From positions 10,872 through 74,871 of the forward strand of contig JBQTGW010000219.1 of assembly GCA_052390495.1 (NCBI GenBank): a DNA stretch of 64,000 bases, in the 5' to 3' direction. The stretch's first letter is position 1. Every line of letters begins with the position of its first letter. Origin of the DNA: GCA-003244245 sp052390495 (GTDB lineage: Bacteria; Actinomycetota; Actinomycetes; Mycobacteriales; Pseudonocardiaceae). The translations under genes and the position numbers were made by a program. Below the pieces are notes generated by a model, which searched no databases, had not been told where the DNA came from, and saw only the letters and a list, made by a program, of their open reading frames with translations. Shown in pieces: positions 17,758 through 25,848 of this stretch.

Positions 17758-18367
17758 GGGCCGCCGACCTTCGGGCACTGCTCCGCACGGCGAGCATCCG
17801 CTGGATCACGGTCACCACCTGCAACCCGGCGAGCAACCACAGCGCCACGTCGACCGCTATGGACACCCCGACCCCGGTCAGCCCGGTGCCCCAGAGCGTG
17901 ATGATGTAGCGCTCCGCACGCTCCACCATCCCGCCGTCAGCAGCCAGGCCAGCAGCTTCGGCCCGAGCCTTGATGTAAGAGATCACCTGGGCGCACACCA
18001 GGCAGAGCAGCGCCGCGACGGCCAACGGGCGATTGTCGGCAACTACGAAACACCACCAGGTCAGCCCGGCGAACACGGCACCATCAACGATTCGGTCGCA
18101 GGTGGCATCCAGCACGGTGCCGAACGGGGTGCCGTGGCCTCGGGCGCGGGCAACCGCGCCGTCGAGCAGATCGAAGAGGACGAACAGCGTCACGGCGATC
18201 GTCCCCGCGAGCAGCTGCCCACGGGGGAAGAACCACAAGGCCGAGGCGACGGTGCCCGCTGTGCCCACGAGCGTGATGGCATCGGGACCCACCCCGGCGC
18301 GCAACAGCCAGGCACCCACCGGATCCAAGAGCCGGGAGACCGAAGCGCGGGCAAACATGCTGAGCAT
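17753..18367 (-). CDS. pgsA: Phosphatidylinositol phosphate synthase (CDP-alcohol phosphatidyltransferase)
   Basis: Membrane enzyme that joins CDP-diacylglycerol and inositol phosphate, giving the lipid anchor for PIMs. The CDP-alcohol phosphatidyltransferase signature DGX2ARX8GX3DX3D is present as LLDGAVARARGHGTPFGTVLDATCD (split here: DGAVARARGHGTPFG and LDATCDRIVD). The 204-residue protein has about six hydrophobic segments. It is upstream of patA and pimA in the same orientation. Confidence 0.93.
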   Translation of the reverse strand: MLSMFARASVSRLLDPVGAWLLRAGVGPDAITLVGTAGTVASALWFFPRGQLLAGTIAVTLFVLFDLLDGAVARARGHGTPFGTVLDATCDRIVDGAVFAGLTWWCFVVADNRPLAVAALLCLVCAQVISYIKARAEAAGLAADGGMVERAERYIITLWGTGLTGVGVSIAVDVALWLLAGLQVVTVIQRMLAVRSSARRSAAQ

Positions 18368-18381
18368 CGCGGAACCTGAGG

Positions 18382-19392
18382 CTAACGGGTGATGGGTTGA
18401 TGATCGTCAACCCGTAGCGGTTCCTGGGGTGCCCGCATGCCCATGCCGACAAGTGCCCACCCTCCGTCGGCGAGGGTGTGCACCACCCGCGAGAGGAGCA
18501 CCACAGCCGCCGCGGCGCCACCTCCGGAAACCACCGGTCCCAGCACCATGAGCAGCACGACCTCCCGCACACCAAGACCGGCGGGAGTGACCACCAGAAC
18601 ACCGGCCGCGAGGAAACCGACAGTCCAGGCCAACGCAAACCCACCCAAGGCGATGGGCGCGAGCGCCATGGGTGGCTCCAGCGCCTCCGTATCCGACCGC
18701 GTCACCGGAGCGAGTAACAACAGCATGCTCAGGCCATACCCGATCCAGGTCACTGTGAGCCAGCCAAGCGCTCGCATAATGGCCGCTCCGCTGACCCGCT
18801 CCGGCGCACTGCCCCGGCCCAGTACCCGATGTAGCCACCGCAGCACAGGCAGGACCAGTCGAGGGTGCAGGCAAGCCAGCAACAGCGGCGCCAGCAACGC
18901 CACCCAGCCGAACCGGTCGAACACTGCACTGGAGGCGAACGGCAGCACCAGACCGGCAACCACCGCGCCAGTGGCGGTGTGCGCCGTGACGAACAGCACC
19001 GAGGCCGCCGTCGTACTGGACGCGGGCACGCCGTGCTCGCGGCCCAGCTTGGCGTGCGCCACGTAGGCCCACACCCCGCCCGGGATGTACTTGCCGATCT
19101 GACCGGTGAAGAACACCCGTACCGCGCCGTGCAACCCCAGCGGGGCGCCCACACCACGCAGCAGACTTCGCCACGCCAGCCCGGAGGCACCTAGTCCGAC
19201 GGCAGCGGACAGGAATGCGCCGAGCACCGCGGGCAGTCCGATCTGCCAGACTGCGTCCAGGGCACCTCCGGCATCCCCAGCGAGTCGCCAGAACAGGATC
19301 CCGAGTGCAACGCCCAAGAACAACACCCGGCCTGCGATGACGAGGTGGCGTTTCCAACTCCGCCGGGTCGCGTTCAGGACAGCTCCGTCCAC
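18382..19392 (-). CDS. Lysylphosphatidylglycerol synthase/UPF0104-type membrane protein
   Basis: A polytopic membrane protein of about 336 residues if started at GTG 19392, which overlaps the end of the HIT gene. Hydrophobic helices include VLFLGVALGILFWRLAG at the N terminus. The family signature region is near ARVFFTGQIGKYIPGGVWAYVAHAKLGREHG, seen as FFTGQIGKYIPGGVWAY. Members of this AglD-like superfamily are candidate lipid transporters or the membrane half of MprF; here there is no LPG synthase domain. Its place between HIT and pgsA suggests a role in lipid or glycolipid handling, which is inference. Confidence 0.85.
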   Translation of the reverse strand: MDGAVLNATRRSWKRHLVIAGRVLFLGVALGILFWRLAGDAGGALDAVWQIGLPAVLGAFLSAAVGLGASGLAWRSLLRGVGAPLGLHGAVRVFFTGQIGKYIPGGVWAYVAHAKLGREHGVPASSTTAASVLFVTAHTATGAVVAGLVLPFASSAVFDRFGWVALLAPLLLACLHPRLVLPVLRWLHRVLGRGSAPERVSGAAIMRALGWLTVTWIGYGLSMLLLLAPVTRSDTEALEPPMALAPIALGGFALAWTVGFLAAGVLVVTPAGLGVREVVLLMVLGPVVSGGGAAAAVVLLSRVVHTLADGGWALVGMGMRAPQEPLRVDDHQPITR

Positions 19393-20111
19393 GCGTCCAC
19401 CAGCAGCGTGCGGGTCTCCGCGAGCAGCTGCGGCAGCACCTTGGTCCCCCCCACGACAGGCATGAAGTTCGCGTCGCCACCCCACCGAGGCACCACGTGC
19501 TGGTGCAGGTGGGCGGCGATACCCGCGCCGGCGACGGAGCCCTGGTTGATCCCGATGTTGAAGCCGTGCGGTGCCGCAGCGCGGCGGGTGGCGAGCATGG
19601 CCCGCTGGGTGAAGGTGGCCAGCTCGGTCGTCTCCTGAGCGTTCAGGTCCGGGTAGTCCGCGACGTGCCGGTAGGGCACCACCATCAAATGACCGGGGTT
19701 GTACGGGTAGAGGTTGAGCACCGCGTACACAGTCACGCCACGGGCGATCACCAAGGCGTTGGCATCGTCCATGCCGACAATCCGGCAGAATGGGCACTGC
19801 CCCGGGGCAGCCCCCTGCTCGGGCTTGCTCTCACCCTTGATGTAGGCCATCCGGTGTGGTGTCCACAGTCGCTGCAGCGCGTCGGGCGCTCCGACTCCGT
19901 CCTGCGCTTCGAAGTCCGAAGCTTCACCAGCCTCGCCTCTCCCAGCCCAGCCCCTCCCAGCCTCGAACGTCGGAGTCCCGAACTCCCCAAACTCCGCAGT
20001 CCCGGCTGGGGTCACGACTCCCCCGGCGTCCAGGCCGGGTCCCGCAACCTGTCCTCGGACTGAATGGGCTGGGGTGACGCGAGCACGAGAACTCCTCGAA
20101 GACTGGGACAA
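19374..20111 (-). CDS. HIT family protein (Ap4A phosphorylase/hydrolase type)
   Basis: Histidine-triad nucleotide-binding protein related to the mycobacterial Ap4A phosphorylase next to pgsA. The core is LQRLWTPHRMAYIKG, then AVLNLYPYNPGHLMVVPYRHV and the triad AAHLHQHVVPRWGGDANF. A CPFC pair (GQCPFCRIV) may bind zinc as in other HIT proteins. The frame is open to 20111, giving 245 residues, but the first ~70 are low complexity; the true start is probably nearer LQRLWTPHR (about 19850-19920). Confidence 0.88.
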   Translation of the reverse strand: MSQSSRSSRARVTPAHSVRGQVAGPGLDAGGVVTPAGTAEFGEFGTPTFEAGRGWAGRGEAGEASDFEAQDGVGAPDALQRLWTPHRMAYIKGESKPEQGAAPGQCPFCRIVGMDDANALVIARGVTVYAVLNLYPYNPGHLMVVPYRHVADYPDLNAQETTELATFTQRAMLATRRAAAPHGFNIGINQGSVAGAGIAAHLHQHVVPRWGGDANFMPVVGGTKVLPQLLAETRTLLVDAWTELS

Positions 20112-20375
20112 CCAGGTTAAGACTTGATGCTATCGAGGGACCTGGGCCGACCGCCTGCGGGTTCACCGCGCCAGGATGCCCTCTGCCTGCTTGTGATTGC
20201 TCCCACAACCTTCGGTCCGGCGAGCCGAGTATCGGTTTGGATGTCGGTTTACGAGGGAACTCAGTGCGCAACGGGTGCCTACACTGAGCGAGGAGGCCGA
20301 ACCCGCCGACGCTCGGATGACCCCCTCAGGCCGGTAACCCACCGATGCACTGCGAGCGTTCCGGGAGGTCCTCCG
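20112..20375. other. Intergenic region between HIT gene and small rightward ORF
   Basis: No convincing gene. In many actinobacteria thrS lies upstream of the HIT gene; it is not present here. Confidence 0.5.
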
Positions 20376-20606
20376 ATGTGGTTCGTACCCGATGTCCACC
20401 TTGAAGCTGCCGCCTCGGCCAAGTTGTCGCTGGCCACGCTGGCTCAGACGAAGATCCGTTCCGATCACCTGAGCAACAACGAGCGTGACATCATTGCTGA
20501 TCTGTTCACCATCCTGGAACGGCTCGTCCTGCGCGACGAGCTCCCGGCCGAGGCCCGAGGTATTTACGATCAAGCGGTGCTGATGCTGGCCCAGGGCTCC
20601 GACTGA
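20376..20606 (+). CDS. Small conserved-looking hypothetical protein
   Basis: A 76-residue acidic helical protein from ATG 20376, which follows a good Shine-Dalgarno (GGGAGGTCC). The sequence is rich in Leu and Ala and contains SDHLSNNERDIIADLFTILE. No known motif was recognised. The frame is open upstream but that part has poor coding character. Its 3' end overlaps the convergent gene by 37 bases. Confidence 0.6.
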   Translation: MWFVPDVHLEAAASAKLSLATLAQTKIRSDHLSNNERDIIADLFTILERLVLRDELPAEARGIYDQAVLMLAQGSD

Positions 20607-21226
20607 GACCGCCCCGCCTTGCTCGGCGCTATCCCGTCCGACGCAGCAGAGACTGCCTGCCCGACGAACGAGGGCACCGGGCGCACCACCTGACCGACCG
20701 AGGCGGCCAGGTGGCCTACCGCGGCGGAACCGGCACTTGGCGCCGGAGCCGCTGGCGCGACCGTACCCTCGATCGGGCTGCTGCCCGGGTGTTGACCACC
20801 CGCTGAATCCGGCAAGGTAAACGGTACTGACAGGCCGTCCTCGGGCAAGGGTTCGTCCGATACACCGAAGGTGAGTGGGCGATTGCGGTGCACCGGTGCG
20901 GTTCCGGTGCCCGCGAACACCTGCCTTCGGGTAACTTCCGGTGCGGCAGTAGACAGCGCGGCGACGGCGAGCGGCGTCGCCCCGTACCCACCGGACACCA
21001 CACTAGGGCCGACCATGACGAACCCGGGATGAGCGCTCTCCGGCACCTCGGATGAACTATCAGCTGCGTGCACCGTCACTGCTAGCACCGACCCACAGGC
21101 CAGCAGCGTTCCCGCAGCAAAACCGCGAACCGGACCAACGCTGGAAGCCCGCCGGTGCGAAGCCGGCTTCACCACGTGAGGGACACCGTACCTGGCGCCG
21201 CCAGCTACGGGATCCGCATCAACCAT
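20570..21226 (-). CDS. Hypothetical membrane-anchored Pro/Ala/Ser-rich protein
   Basis: About 218 residues from ATG 21226 (the frame is open to 21301). One hydrophobic segment, GFAAGTLLACGSVLAVTV, near residue 35-52 is followed by a long Ser/Ala/Pro/Gly-rich region likely outside the membrane. No domain recognised. Could be a type II-anchored wall-associated protein. Confidence 0.6.
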   Translation of the reverse strand: MVDADPVAGGARYGVPHVVKPASHRRASSVGPVRGFAAGTLLACGSVLAVTVHAADSSSEVPESAHPGFVMVGPSVVSGGYGATPLAVAALSTAAPEVTRRQVFAGTGTAPVHRNRPLTFGVSDEPLPEDGLSVPFTLPDSAGGQHPGSSPIEGTVAPAAPAPSAGSAAVGHLAASVGQVVRPVPSFVGQAVSAASDGIAPSKAGRSQSEPWASISTA

Positions 21227-21600
21227 GGTGCCCCCGACCCAAGCGATCAACGCGGGAGCGGAGGGCCCAGAACCCCACTTCCTACGACGTCGCGTTGTCA
21301 CTCGGGATCTCCCTCGATGCTGGGGATGGTCCAGACGGCCGAAAGAATACAGGCTTCTAGCCCCATGCCCAGATCAGTCACTCATCCGGGGCAATATCTA
21401 CCCCCTCACCCGATCGATGTCACCCAGGCAGCGGGCTGGAGATACCCGCAACGTGGACAGTCCGACGCAGTACCCGCGGGACCGCCTTCGCGCTCACCCT
21501 GACGGAGTAGAGCGCGCCCATGGATCACGGGCGCGCTCGTCCAAGTCCTCATGTTCGACCCTGGTGTAGCGTGGCCACGCGGTACCAATACGGTGACAAC
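21227..21600. other. Intergenic region, no gene seen
   Basis: About 370 bases between the divergent membrane protein and the IscA-like gene. Overlapping open frames here have no coding character. It must hold both divergent promoters; no clear operator was seen. Confidence 0.5.
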
Positions 21601-21912
21601 ATGCTGACAGTTACCGACGCAGCCGCCGAAGCGATCATCTCTCTCGTGATCAAGAACCAGATGCCTGAGGGGTCGGGCCTGCGGATCTCGCGGCAGAGCG
21701 ACACCACCCGGTCGGAGGGGCTGGGGCTGTCCATCGCAAAGGCACCGGCCGAGGACGAGTCCGTGCTCGAGAGCAACGGCGTCAAGATCTTCCTCTCGCG
21801 CGCATTGTCCGACGTGCTACAGAACCAGGAGCTGCACGTCCAACGCAGCACCGAGGACGGCGAGGAGAAGCTGAACTTCACCGTGGAACAGAAACCCAAA
21901 CCCAAGCAGTAG
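21601..21912 (+). CDS. HesB/IscA-like protein without cysteines
   Basis: A 103-residue protein with the A-type Fe-S carrier fold pattern: MLTVTDAAAEAIISLV at the start, GSGLRISRQ where IscA has GLR(V/I), and NGVKIFLSRALSDVLQ. The three cysteines that bind iron-sulfur clusters in IscA/ErpA are all missing; the protein contains no Cys. It therefore cannot be a canonical Fe-S scaffold. ATG 21601 was chosen over the longer frame because homology begins there. Confidence 0.75.
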   Translation: MLTVTDAAAEAIISLVIKNQMPEGSGLRISRQSDTTRSEGLGLSIAKAPAEDESVLESNGVKIFLSRALSDVLQNQELHVQRSTEDGEEKLNFTVEQKPKPKQ

Positions 21913-22024
21913 GGTGCGCGCCCTACTCTCTTCGTCGGCGGCAGCGACCACGTCGAACCACTCGCTCGGCCAGTGACAACCCCTGGCCGATTCCGGGATG
22001 CCCGGAACCGGCCGCTGACCTGGG

Positions 22025-22096
22025 TGGGCGATACTGGGATCGAACCAGTGACCTCTTCGGTGTGAACGAAGCGCTCTCCCGCTGAGCTAATCGCCC
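22025..22096 (-). tRNA. tRNA-Val (anticodon CAC)
   Basis: Reading leftward, the 72-nt sequence starts GGGCGATTAGCTCAG and forms a complete cloverleaf. The acceptor pair is GGGCGAT/ATCGCCC, the anticodon stem-loop CTTCG-TTCACAC-CGAAG has CAC at positions 34-36, and the T-arm contains GGTTCGATCC. The 3' CCA is not encoded. Confidence 0.95.
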
Positions 22097-22133
22097 CCTC
22101 GGCTGCCGTAGCAGCGGACCTACCATACCTGAT

Positions 22134-22577
22134 TCAGAACAGCGGTGAACGTACCCAGTCCCACGGCAGCTGAAGCCAGCCTGCGACCATACCCAAGGCA
22201 TTGACCAACCACAGGGTGAGCAGGACGATGACCCCGGTCAGGGAAATCACCATCAGACGCACGCCACGGGGCTGGCTACGTAGCCACCCCGTCCAGGCGT
22301 CGTAGCGGTGCCGAAGGAACCGGAGCACCCGCTGCGCCCAGAGAAACTCGGTGCCCAGGATCGCTAATCCAGCGAAGACGATGAGCCACCCCGGACCTGG
22401 ATACGGGATAGCGGCGACGCCGGCGATGAGGACTGCAGTACCCACCACGGCCACCGCGAGTCGGTAGGTGAGGTCGACCCCGGGTCTGCTACGCACCCAC
22501 TCGCGAAACCGGGTGTACCAGTGCGCAGGCTCCGTCGGGCTCTCGTCCAGCTGGGCTGCCTTGTCCTCGATCGTCAC
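22134..22577 (-). CDS. TIGR02611 family membrane protein (PGPGW)
   Basis: A 147-residue protein with three predicted membrane spans. It has the motif YPGPGWLIVFAGLAILGTEF, characteristic of the actinobacterial TIGR02611/PGPGW family of unknown function. Two bases separate it from the anti-sigma gene stop upstream, so it is likely the third gene of the sigma/anti-sigma operon. Confidence 0.85.
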   Translation of the reverse strand: MTIEDKAAQLDESPTEPAHWYTRFREWVRSRPGVDLTYRLAVAVVGTAVLIAGVAAIPYPGPGWLIVFAGLAILGTEFLWAQRVLRFLRHRYDAWTGWLRSQPRGVRLMVISLTGVIVLLTLWLVNALGMVAGWLQLPWDWVRSPLF

Positions 22578-22579
22578 AC

Positions 22580-23362
22580 TCAGCTTTCTACCAGCCCACT
22601 CGCCTTGACTGCCGTAGGTGCCGCAGGAGCGTGCCGTCCTTGTTCGAGGGAGACCGCGTAGCCGGTGAACTCTCCAGCGCCCGGGACAGAGTTTACGTGA
22701 CGCAGCGTCGTCGCATCAGATGCCACGTCGAATGGTGCGAGCGCTCTGGGTGTCGCGCCGACAAGCCCCCACAGAACATAGGTCTCGTCCGCCGTCCGGT
22801 TGCCGGGCAGGTCGTTGGCCACCAGCGTGATTTGATCCCGAACCGCGACCACCATGCCGACTGACCGACCGTCCTCGGTGGCCAGCGGCACCAGATCCGA
22901 CGCCGGGTCCGCCACCCCCTGCATCACCTCGGACAGATCCGTGAGCTGGTTGATCGCCCGGTCGCGCTCCCCGTCGAGTTGGACGACCCGAATCCCGAGC
23001 GTCACCGACATAGCTATCAGGACCACCGCTGCTGCCGCGGCGAGCACCCTACTGCGGGCTCGCGCACCCACCTCGGTCCGCACGCCGCGCTGCGTCAGCG
23101 GAATGACCGGCGCCACCGCGGTCGCGTTCACGACGGCGAGGATCCGCTGCTCAAGCCCCGCGCTCGGGATGGCCTGCGGTATGGACAGACCCAGCGAGGC
23201 GCCGACCCGTTCGGTCTCGGACACGATTTGGGTACACGCCTGGCAATCCATCAGGTGTACAGCGACCAGCGATTCCTCGGCGGGCTCCAGAGCGTGCAGC
23301 GCCCACCCGACCGCAAGCTCGCTGTGCGGGCAGCCCGCCACGCGGTTCTCGTCGATCATCAC
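22580..23362 (-). CDS. Anti-sigma factor, RskA/zinc-associated type
   Basis: A 260-residue single-pass membrane protein. The cytoplasmic N-terminal anti-sigma domain has H...C-x2-C-like residues in VHLMDCQACTQIV. The transmembrane helix (VLAAAAAVVLIAMSVTLGI, near 110-130) is followed by an external RskA-like domain with ADETYVLWGLVGATPRALAPF. It overlaps the sigma gene by four bases and should hold that sigma factor inactive until a signal triggers proteolysis. SigK/RskA is the closest well-known model. Confidence 0.88.
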   Translation of the reverse strand: MMIDENRVAGCPHSELAVGWALHALEPAEESLVAVHLMDCQACTQIVSETERVGASLGLSIPQAIPSAGLEQRILAVVNATAVAPVIPLTQRGVRTEVGARARSRVLAAAAAVVLIAMSVTLGIRVVQLDGERDRAINQLTDLSEVMQGVADPASDLVPLATEDGRSVGMVVAVRDQITLVANDLPGNRTADETYVLWGLVGATPRALAPFDVASDATTLRHVNSVPGAGEFTGYAVSLEQGRHAPAAPTAVKASGLVES

Positions 23363-24066
23363 TGCACCTCACCTACGGTCCGAGCCTCGGTGAGCAAGAC
23401 CTCCGGCCCGAGTTGCTCGTGGAGCATCGAGCGCAGCCGCTGCACTCCAGCGAACATACGGGACTTCACCGTGCCTAGCGGAACATCGGTGAGAACAGCG
23501 ATCTCACGCTGAGTGTGGCCGCCGAAGTAAGCCAGAGCGAGCACCTGACGTTGTTCTATCGGGAGCCGGTGCAAGGCCGCGCGCACCTGTCCGGCCGCGA
23601 CCCGGGCGAGGGCTGCCTGATCTGCGCCCGGCACGGGCGTCGGAGACCAGTCCTCTCCGGCCTCCGGCGCCGGTACCACCCGCCGCCGGATTGTGCTCTC
23701 CCTGCGTACGGCGTCTACCGCTTTATGGTGAATCAGCGTGAGTAGCCAGGTGGCAAAGCTTCCCCGCGCAGGGTCAAAGCGACGAGGATCACGCCACAGC
23801 GTCAGGAACACCTCTTGTACCACCTCCTCAGCGAGTCCCTCGTCAGCGCAGATTCGCCGGGCGAGCGAGTAGCACGGTCGGCCGAAGCGCCGGTAGAGCT
23901 GGGACAGCGCCGCCCCGTCACCATCCCCGAGCCTGCGGGCGAGTTCTGCGTCGGAACTCTCCCCATCCCGCACAGGAACAGTCGGCGAGGACCGCGAAAC
24001 ATCCGCCAACCGGTCGGGCTGACGGGCGTTCGATCGCGGCTCATCGACCAACAGCGTCATCCTCAC
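23359..24066 (-). CDS. ECF RNA polymerase sigma factor (SigK/SigL-like)
   Basis: A 235-residue sigma factor. Region 2 contains YSLARRICADEGLAEEVVQE and FLTLWRDPRRFDPARGSFATW; region 4 contains LPIEQRQVLALAYFGGHTQREIA followed by VPLGTVKSRM. The overlap with its membrane anti-sigma partner supports a SigK-like pair. An N-terminal extension of about 35 residues before the conserved part is unconserved, and a later start is possible. Confidence 0.92.
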   Translation of the reverse strand: MRMTLLVDEPRSNARQPDRLADVSRSSPTVPVRDGESSDAELARRLGDGDGAALSQLYRRFGRPCYSLARRICADEGLAEEVVQEVFLTLWRDPRRFDPARGSFATWLLTLIHHKAVDAVRRESTIRRRVVPAPEAGEDWSPTPVPGADQAALARVAAGQVRAALHRLPIEQRQVLALAYFGGHTQREIAVLTDVPLGTVKSRMFAGVQRLRSMLHEQLGPEVLLTEARTVGEVQ

Positions 24067-24295
24067 GTTTGACCTACGCCAGCACCGGTCTAACGGTTCA
24101 GGTTAGTGGCCTTACGTATTCGCGCGAACGTGCGGTCGGCATGCACGTTGAGCGACGGTCTTGCCCCCACAGTGGGAGTCCCTGCCCCGTCCGAGTGGTC
24201 TGCGTTGAGCATCCGGGCGTAGCACGGGTGTGCCCGCGTCACACGAACTCGGGTCACTCGTTTCAGGCCCGAAGGCACAGAAAGGGGCGACAACG

Positions 24296-24721
24296 ATGCG
24301 CAACGACCATGTGACTCTCCGTTCATCTGCGGTATTCGATCTTCTGGCGCCGCACACTCCTGCGGCGCCTGTGCACGTCGAGCTCCGGTACGACACCCGG
24401 GATCCATTCGCTGTGGTGGCAGCCTTCCGCACCGGGCGGGCTGGTTGGGTGGAGTGGGCCTTCTCCCGTGACCTGCTGGCAGACGGGTTGCTCACCGAAG
24501 CTGGCGAAGGCGACGTTCGCATCCGGCCAGGATCCGCCGAACCCGAGATCGTCGTGGTGGAGCTGAACTCCCCCTCCGGCCACGCTGTGTTCGAGGCCAG
24601 CGCCCAGCGGCTCGCCGAGTTCCTGGACGCCAGTTACGACGTCGTACTGCCAGGCCACGAGACGCTGTGGATGAACGTCGACGACGCACTCGGCCAGCTG
24701 ATCGCCAACGACCTGCCCTGA
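24296..24721 (+). CDS. SsgA family sporulation/cell division regulator
   Basis: A 141-residue SsgA-like protein. Members are found in sporulating actinomycetes, where SsgB recruits FtsZ to septation sites. Family features seen: VHVELRYDTRDPFAVVAAF, VEWAFSRDLLADGL, and GDVRIRPG. ATG 24296 follows a purine-rich GAAAGGGGCG. Which paralogue (SsgB or another) cannot be told from sequence alone. Confidence 0.9.
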   Translation: MRNDHVTLRSSAVFDLLAPHTPAAPVHVELRYDTRDPFAVVAAFRTGRAGWVEWAFSRDLLADGLLTEAGEGDVRIRPGSAEPEIVVVELNSPSGHAVFEASAQRLAEFLDASYDVVLPGHETLWMNVDDALGQLIANDLP

Positions 24722-24808
24722 GTCCGGGGCGGTTTGATCCCGGCTTCGAGGGTCGGCTACAGTTCTGGCACCGGGACGGACCGCTAGAAAAGGTCCCACT
24801 GGGAGCAT

Positions 24809-24881
24809 GCGGACGTAGCGCAGCTGGTAGCGCATCACCTTGCCAAGGTGAGGGTCGCGGGTTCGAATCCCGTCGTCCGCT
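24809..24881 (+). tRNA. tRNA-Gly (anticodon GCC)
   Basis: 73 nt beginning GCGGACGTAGCGCAG. Acceptor stem GCGGACG/CGTCCGC; anticodon stem-loop TCACC-TTGCCAA-GGTGA gives GCC; T-arm GGGTTCGAATCCC. CCA is not encoded. Confidence 0.96.
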
Positions 24882-24885
24882 CTGA

Positions 24886-24907
24886 GCGGCCCCAAACACC
24901 AGGCCGC
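24886..24907 (+). terminator. Hairpin after tRNA-Gly
   Basis: Inverted repeat GCGGCC / GGCCGC separated by a 10-base loop, five bases after the tRNA. There is no T-run, so termination or processing function is uncertain. Confidence 0.35.
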
Positions 24908-24978
24908 CCCTGGATCCGGGTCTCCCGGGGGTCAGTCTCAGGTTGTCGGTCCTTGGAGCCCGGTTGGGAACAAGGCAC

Positions 24979-25050
24979 GGCGGAGTGGCCGAGTGGTTTA
25001 GGCAAGGGCCTGCAAAGCCCTCTACGCGGGTTCGATTCCCGCCTCCGCCT
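24979..25050 (+). tRNA. tRNA-Cys (anticodon GCA)
   Basis: 72 nt beginning GGCGGAGTGGCCGAG. Acceptor GGCGGAG/CTCCGCC; anticodon stem-loop AGGGC-CTGCAAA-GCCCT gives GCA; T-arm GGGTTCGATTCCC. Confidence 0.95.
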
Positions 25051-25051
25051 C

Positions 25052-25123
25052 GGGCGATTAGCTCAGTGGGAGAGCGCTACCTTGACACGGTAGAGGTCAC
25101 TGGTTCAATCCCAGTATCGCCCA
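25052..25123 (+). tRNA. tRNA-Val (anticodon GAC)
   Basis: 72 nt starting one base after tRNA-Cys. Acceptor GGGCGAT/ATCGCCC; anticodon stem-loop CTACC-TTGACAC-GGTAG gives GAC; T-arm GGTTCAATCC. A CCA follows the discriminator base. Body nearly identical to the tRNA-Val(CAC) at 22 kb. Confidence 0.96.
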
Positions 25124-25137
25124 CCATCATCGGTGCT

Positions 25138-25725
25138 TTAGCCAGCCGAGCCGGTGACGATCGGATGTTCCATTCGCAGCTGTACTGTGACGACCCCGGT
25201 CACCGTACGCACCAGTGCCAGTACCACAGTTCGATCCACCCGGTCGATAAACGCACTGCTCACTGTGACGGCTCCCTCAACGACGTGCACACCCCAGCGC
25301 CGCAACCCCGCGTAGTCCCTGAGCAAGGACCACACTCTCGACGTAATCACATCGTCGTCGTACACCAGAGTGCGGAGCAGATCGTTACGGTCCACCACAC
25401 CGACGAGCTTCTGGTCCTCGACGATCGGCAGGATCGTGAGCCGGTGGGCCAGCATTAACCTGGCCAGCTCGCCCACCGTCGCCTCGGGCCCCAAACTGAT
25501 CGCCGGACAGGTCATGATATCGGCTACCGTGCTTAACTCACCTCGGAGCAGGTATCCCTCCTGCGGGCGATCGTTGCCGGTGACCATACCGATCAGTCGA
25601 CCATCAGCGTCGACCACCGGCAACGCCTCAACGCCAGCGTCCATCGCCAGCACCCGCGCATCGCGTGCGAGCGTCTCCGCACGTACGACGGCGGCCGGGC
25701 GGTTCATGAGGTCCGTAGCGAACAT
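25138..25725 (-). CDS. CBS domain pair protein
   Basis: A 195-residue protein. Two CBS domains are seen: MNRPAAVVRAETLARDARVLAMDAGVEALPVVDADGRLIGMV (first) and MTCPAISLGPEATVGELARLML...TILPIVEDQKLVGVVDRNDLL (second). A C-terminal part of about 60 residues, with VHVVEGAVTVSSAFIDRVDR, resembles a BON-like extension. CBS pairs usually bind adenine nucleotides. Stand-alone gene, convergent with the tRNA-Val. Confidence 0.88.
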   Translation of the reverse strand: MFATDLMNRPAAVVRAETLARDARVLAMDAGVEALPVVDADGRLIGMVTGNDRPQEGYLLRGELSTVADIMTCPAISLGPEATVGELARLMLAHRLTILPIVEDQKLVGVVDRNDLLRTLVYDDDVITSRVWSLLRDYAGLRRWGVHVVEGAVTVSSAFIDRVDRTVVLALVRTVTGVVTVQLRMEHPIVTGSAG

Positions 25726-25848
25726 GGCTCACCTCCGGCAGCACTTCGATGCAAACGTTAGTCGCGCCGCGAGGTGTGGCTGGAGAGGCATTGTGCCCAC
25801 TACTGGTGGTGCCGAAGTCCCGGGTCAGCCGAACCATCATGCTAGGTT

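Noticed and set aside
24886..25060. tRNA cluster as a phage or island attachment site
   Set aside because: No integrase gene and no repeated tRNA 3' end were found in the window.
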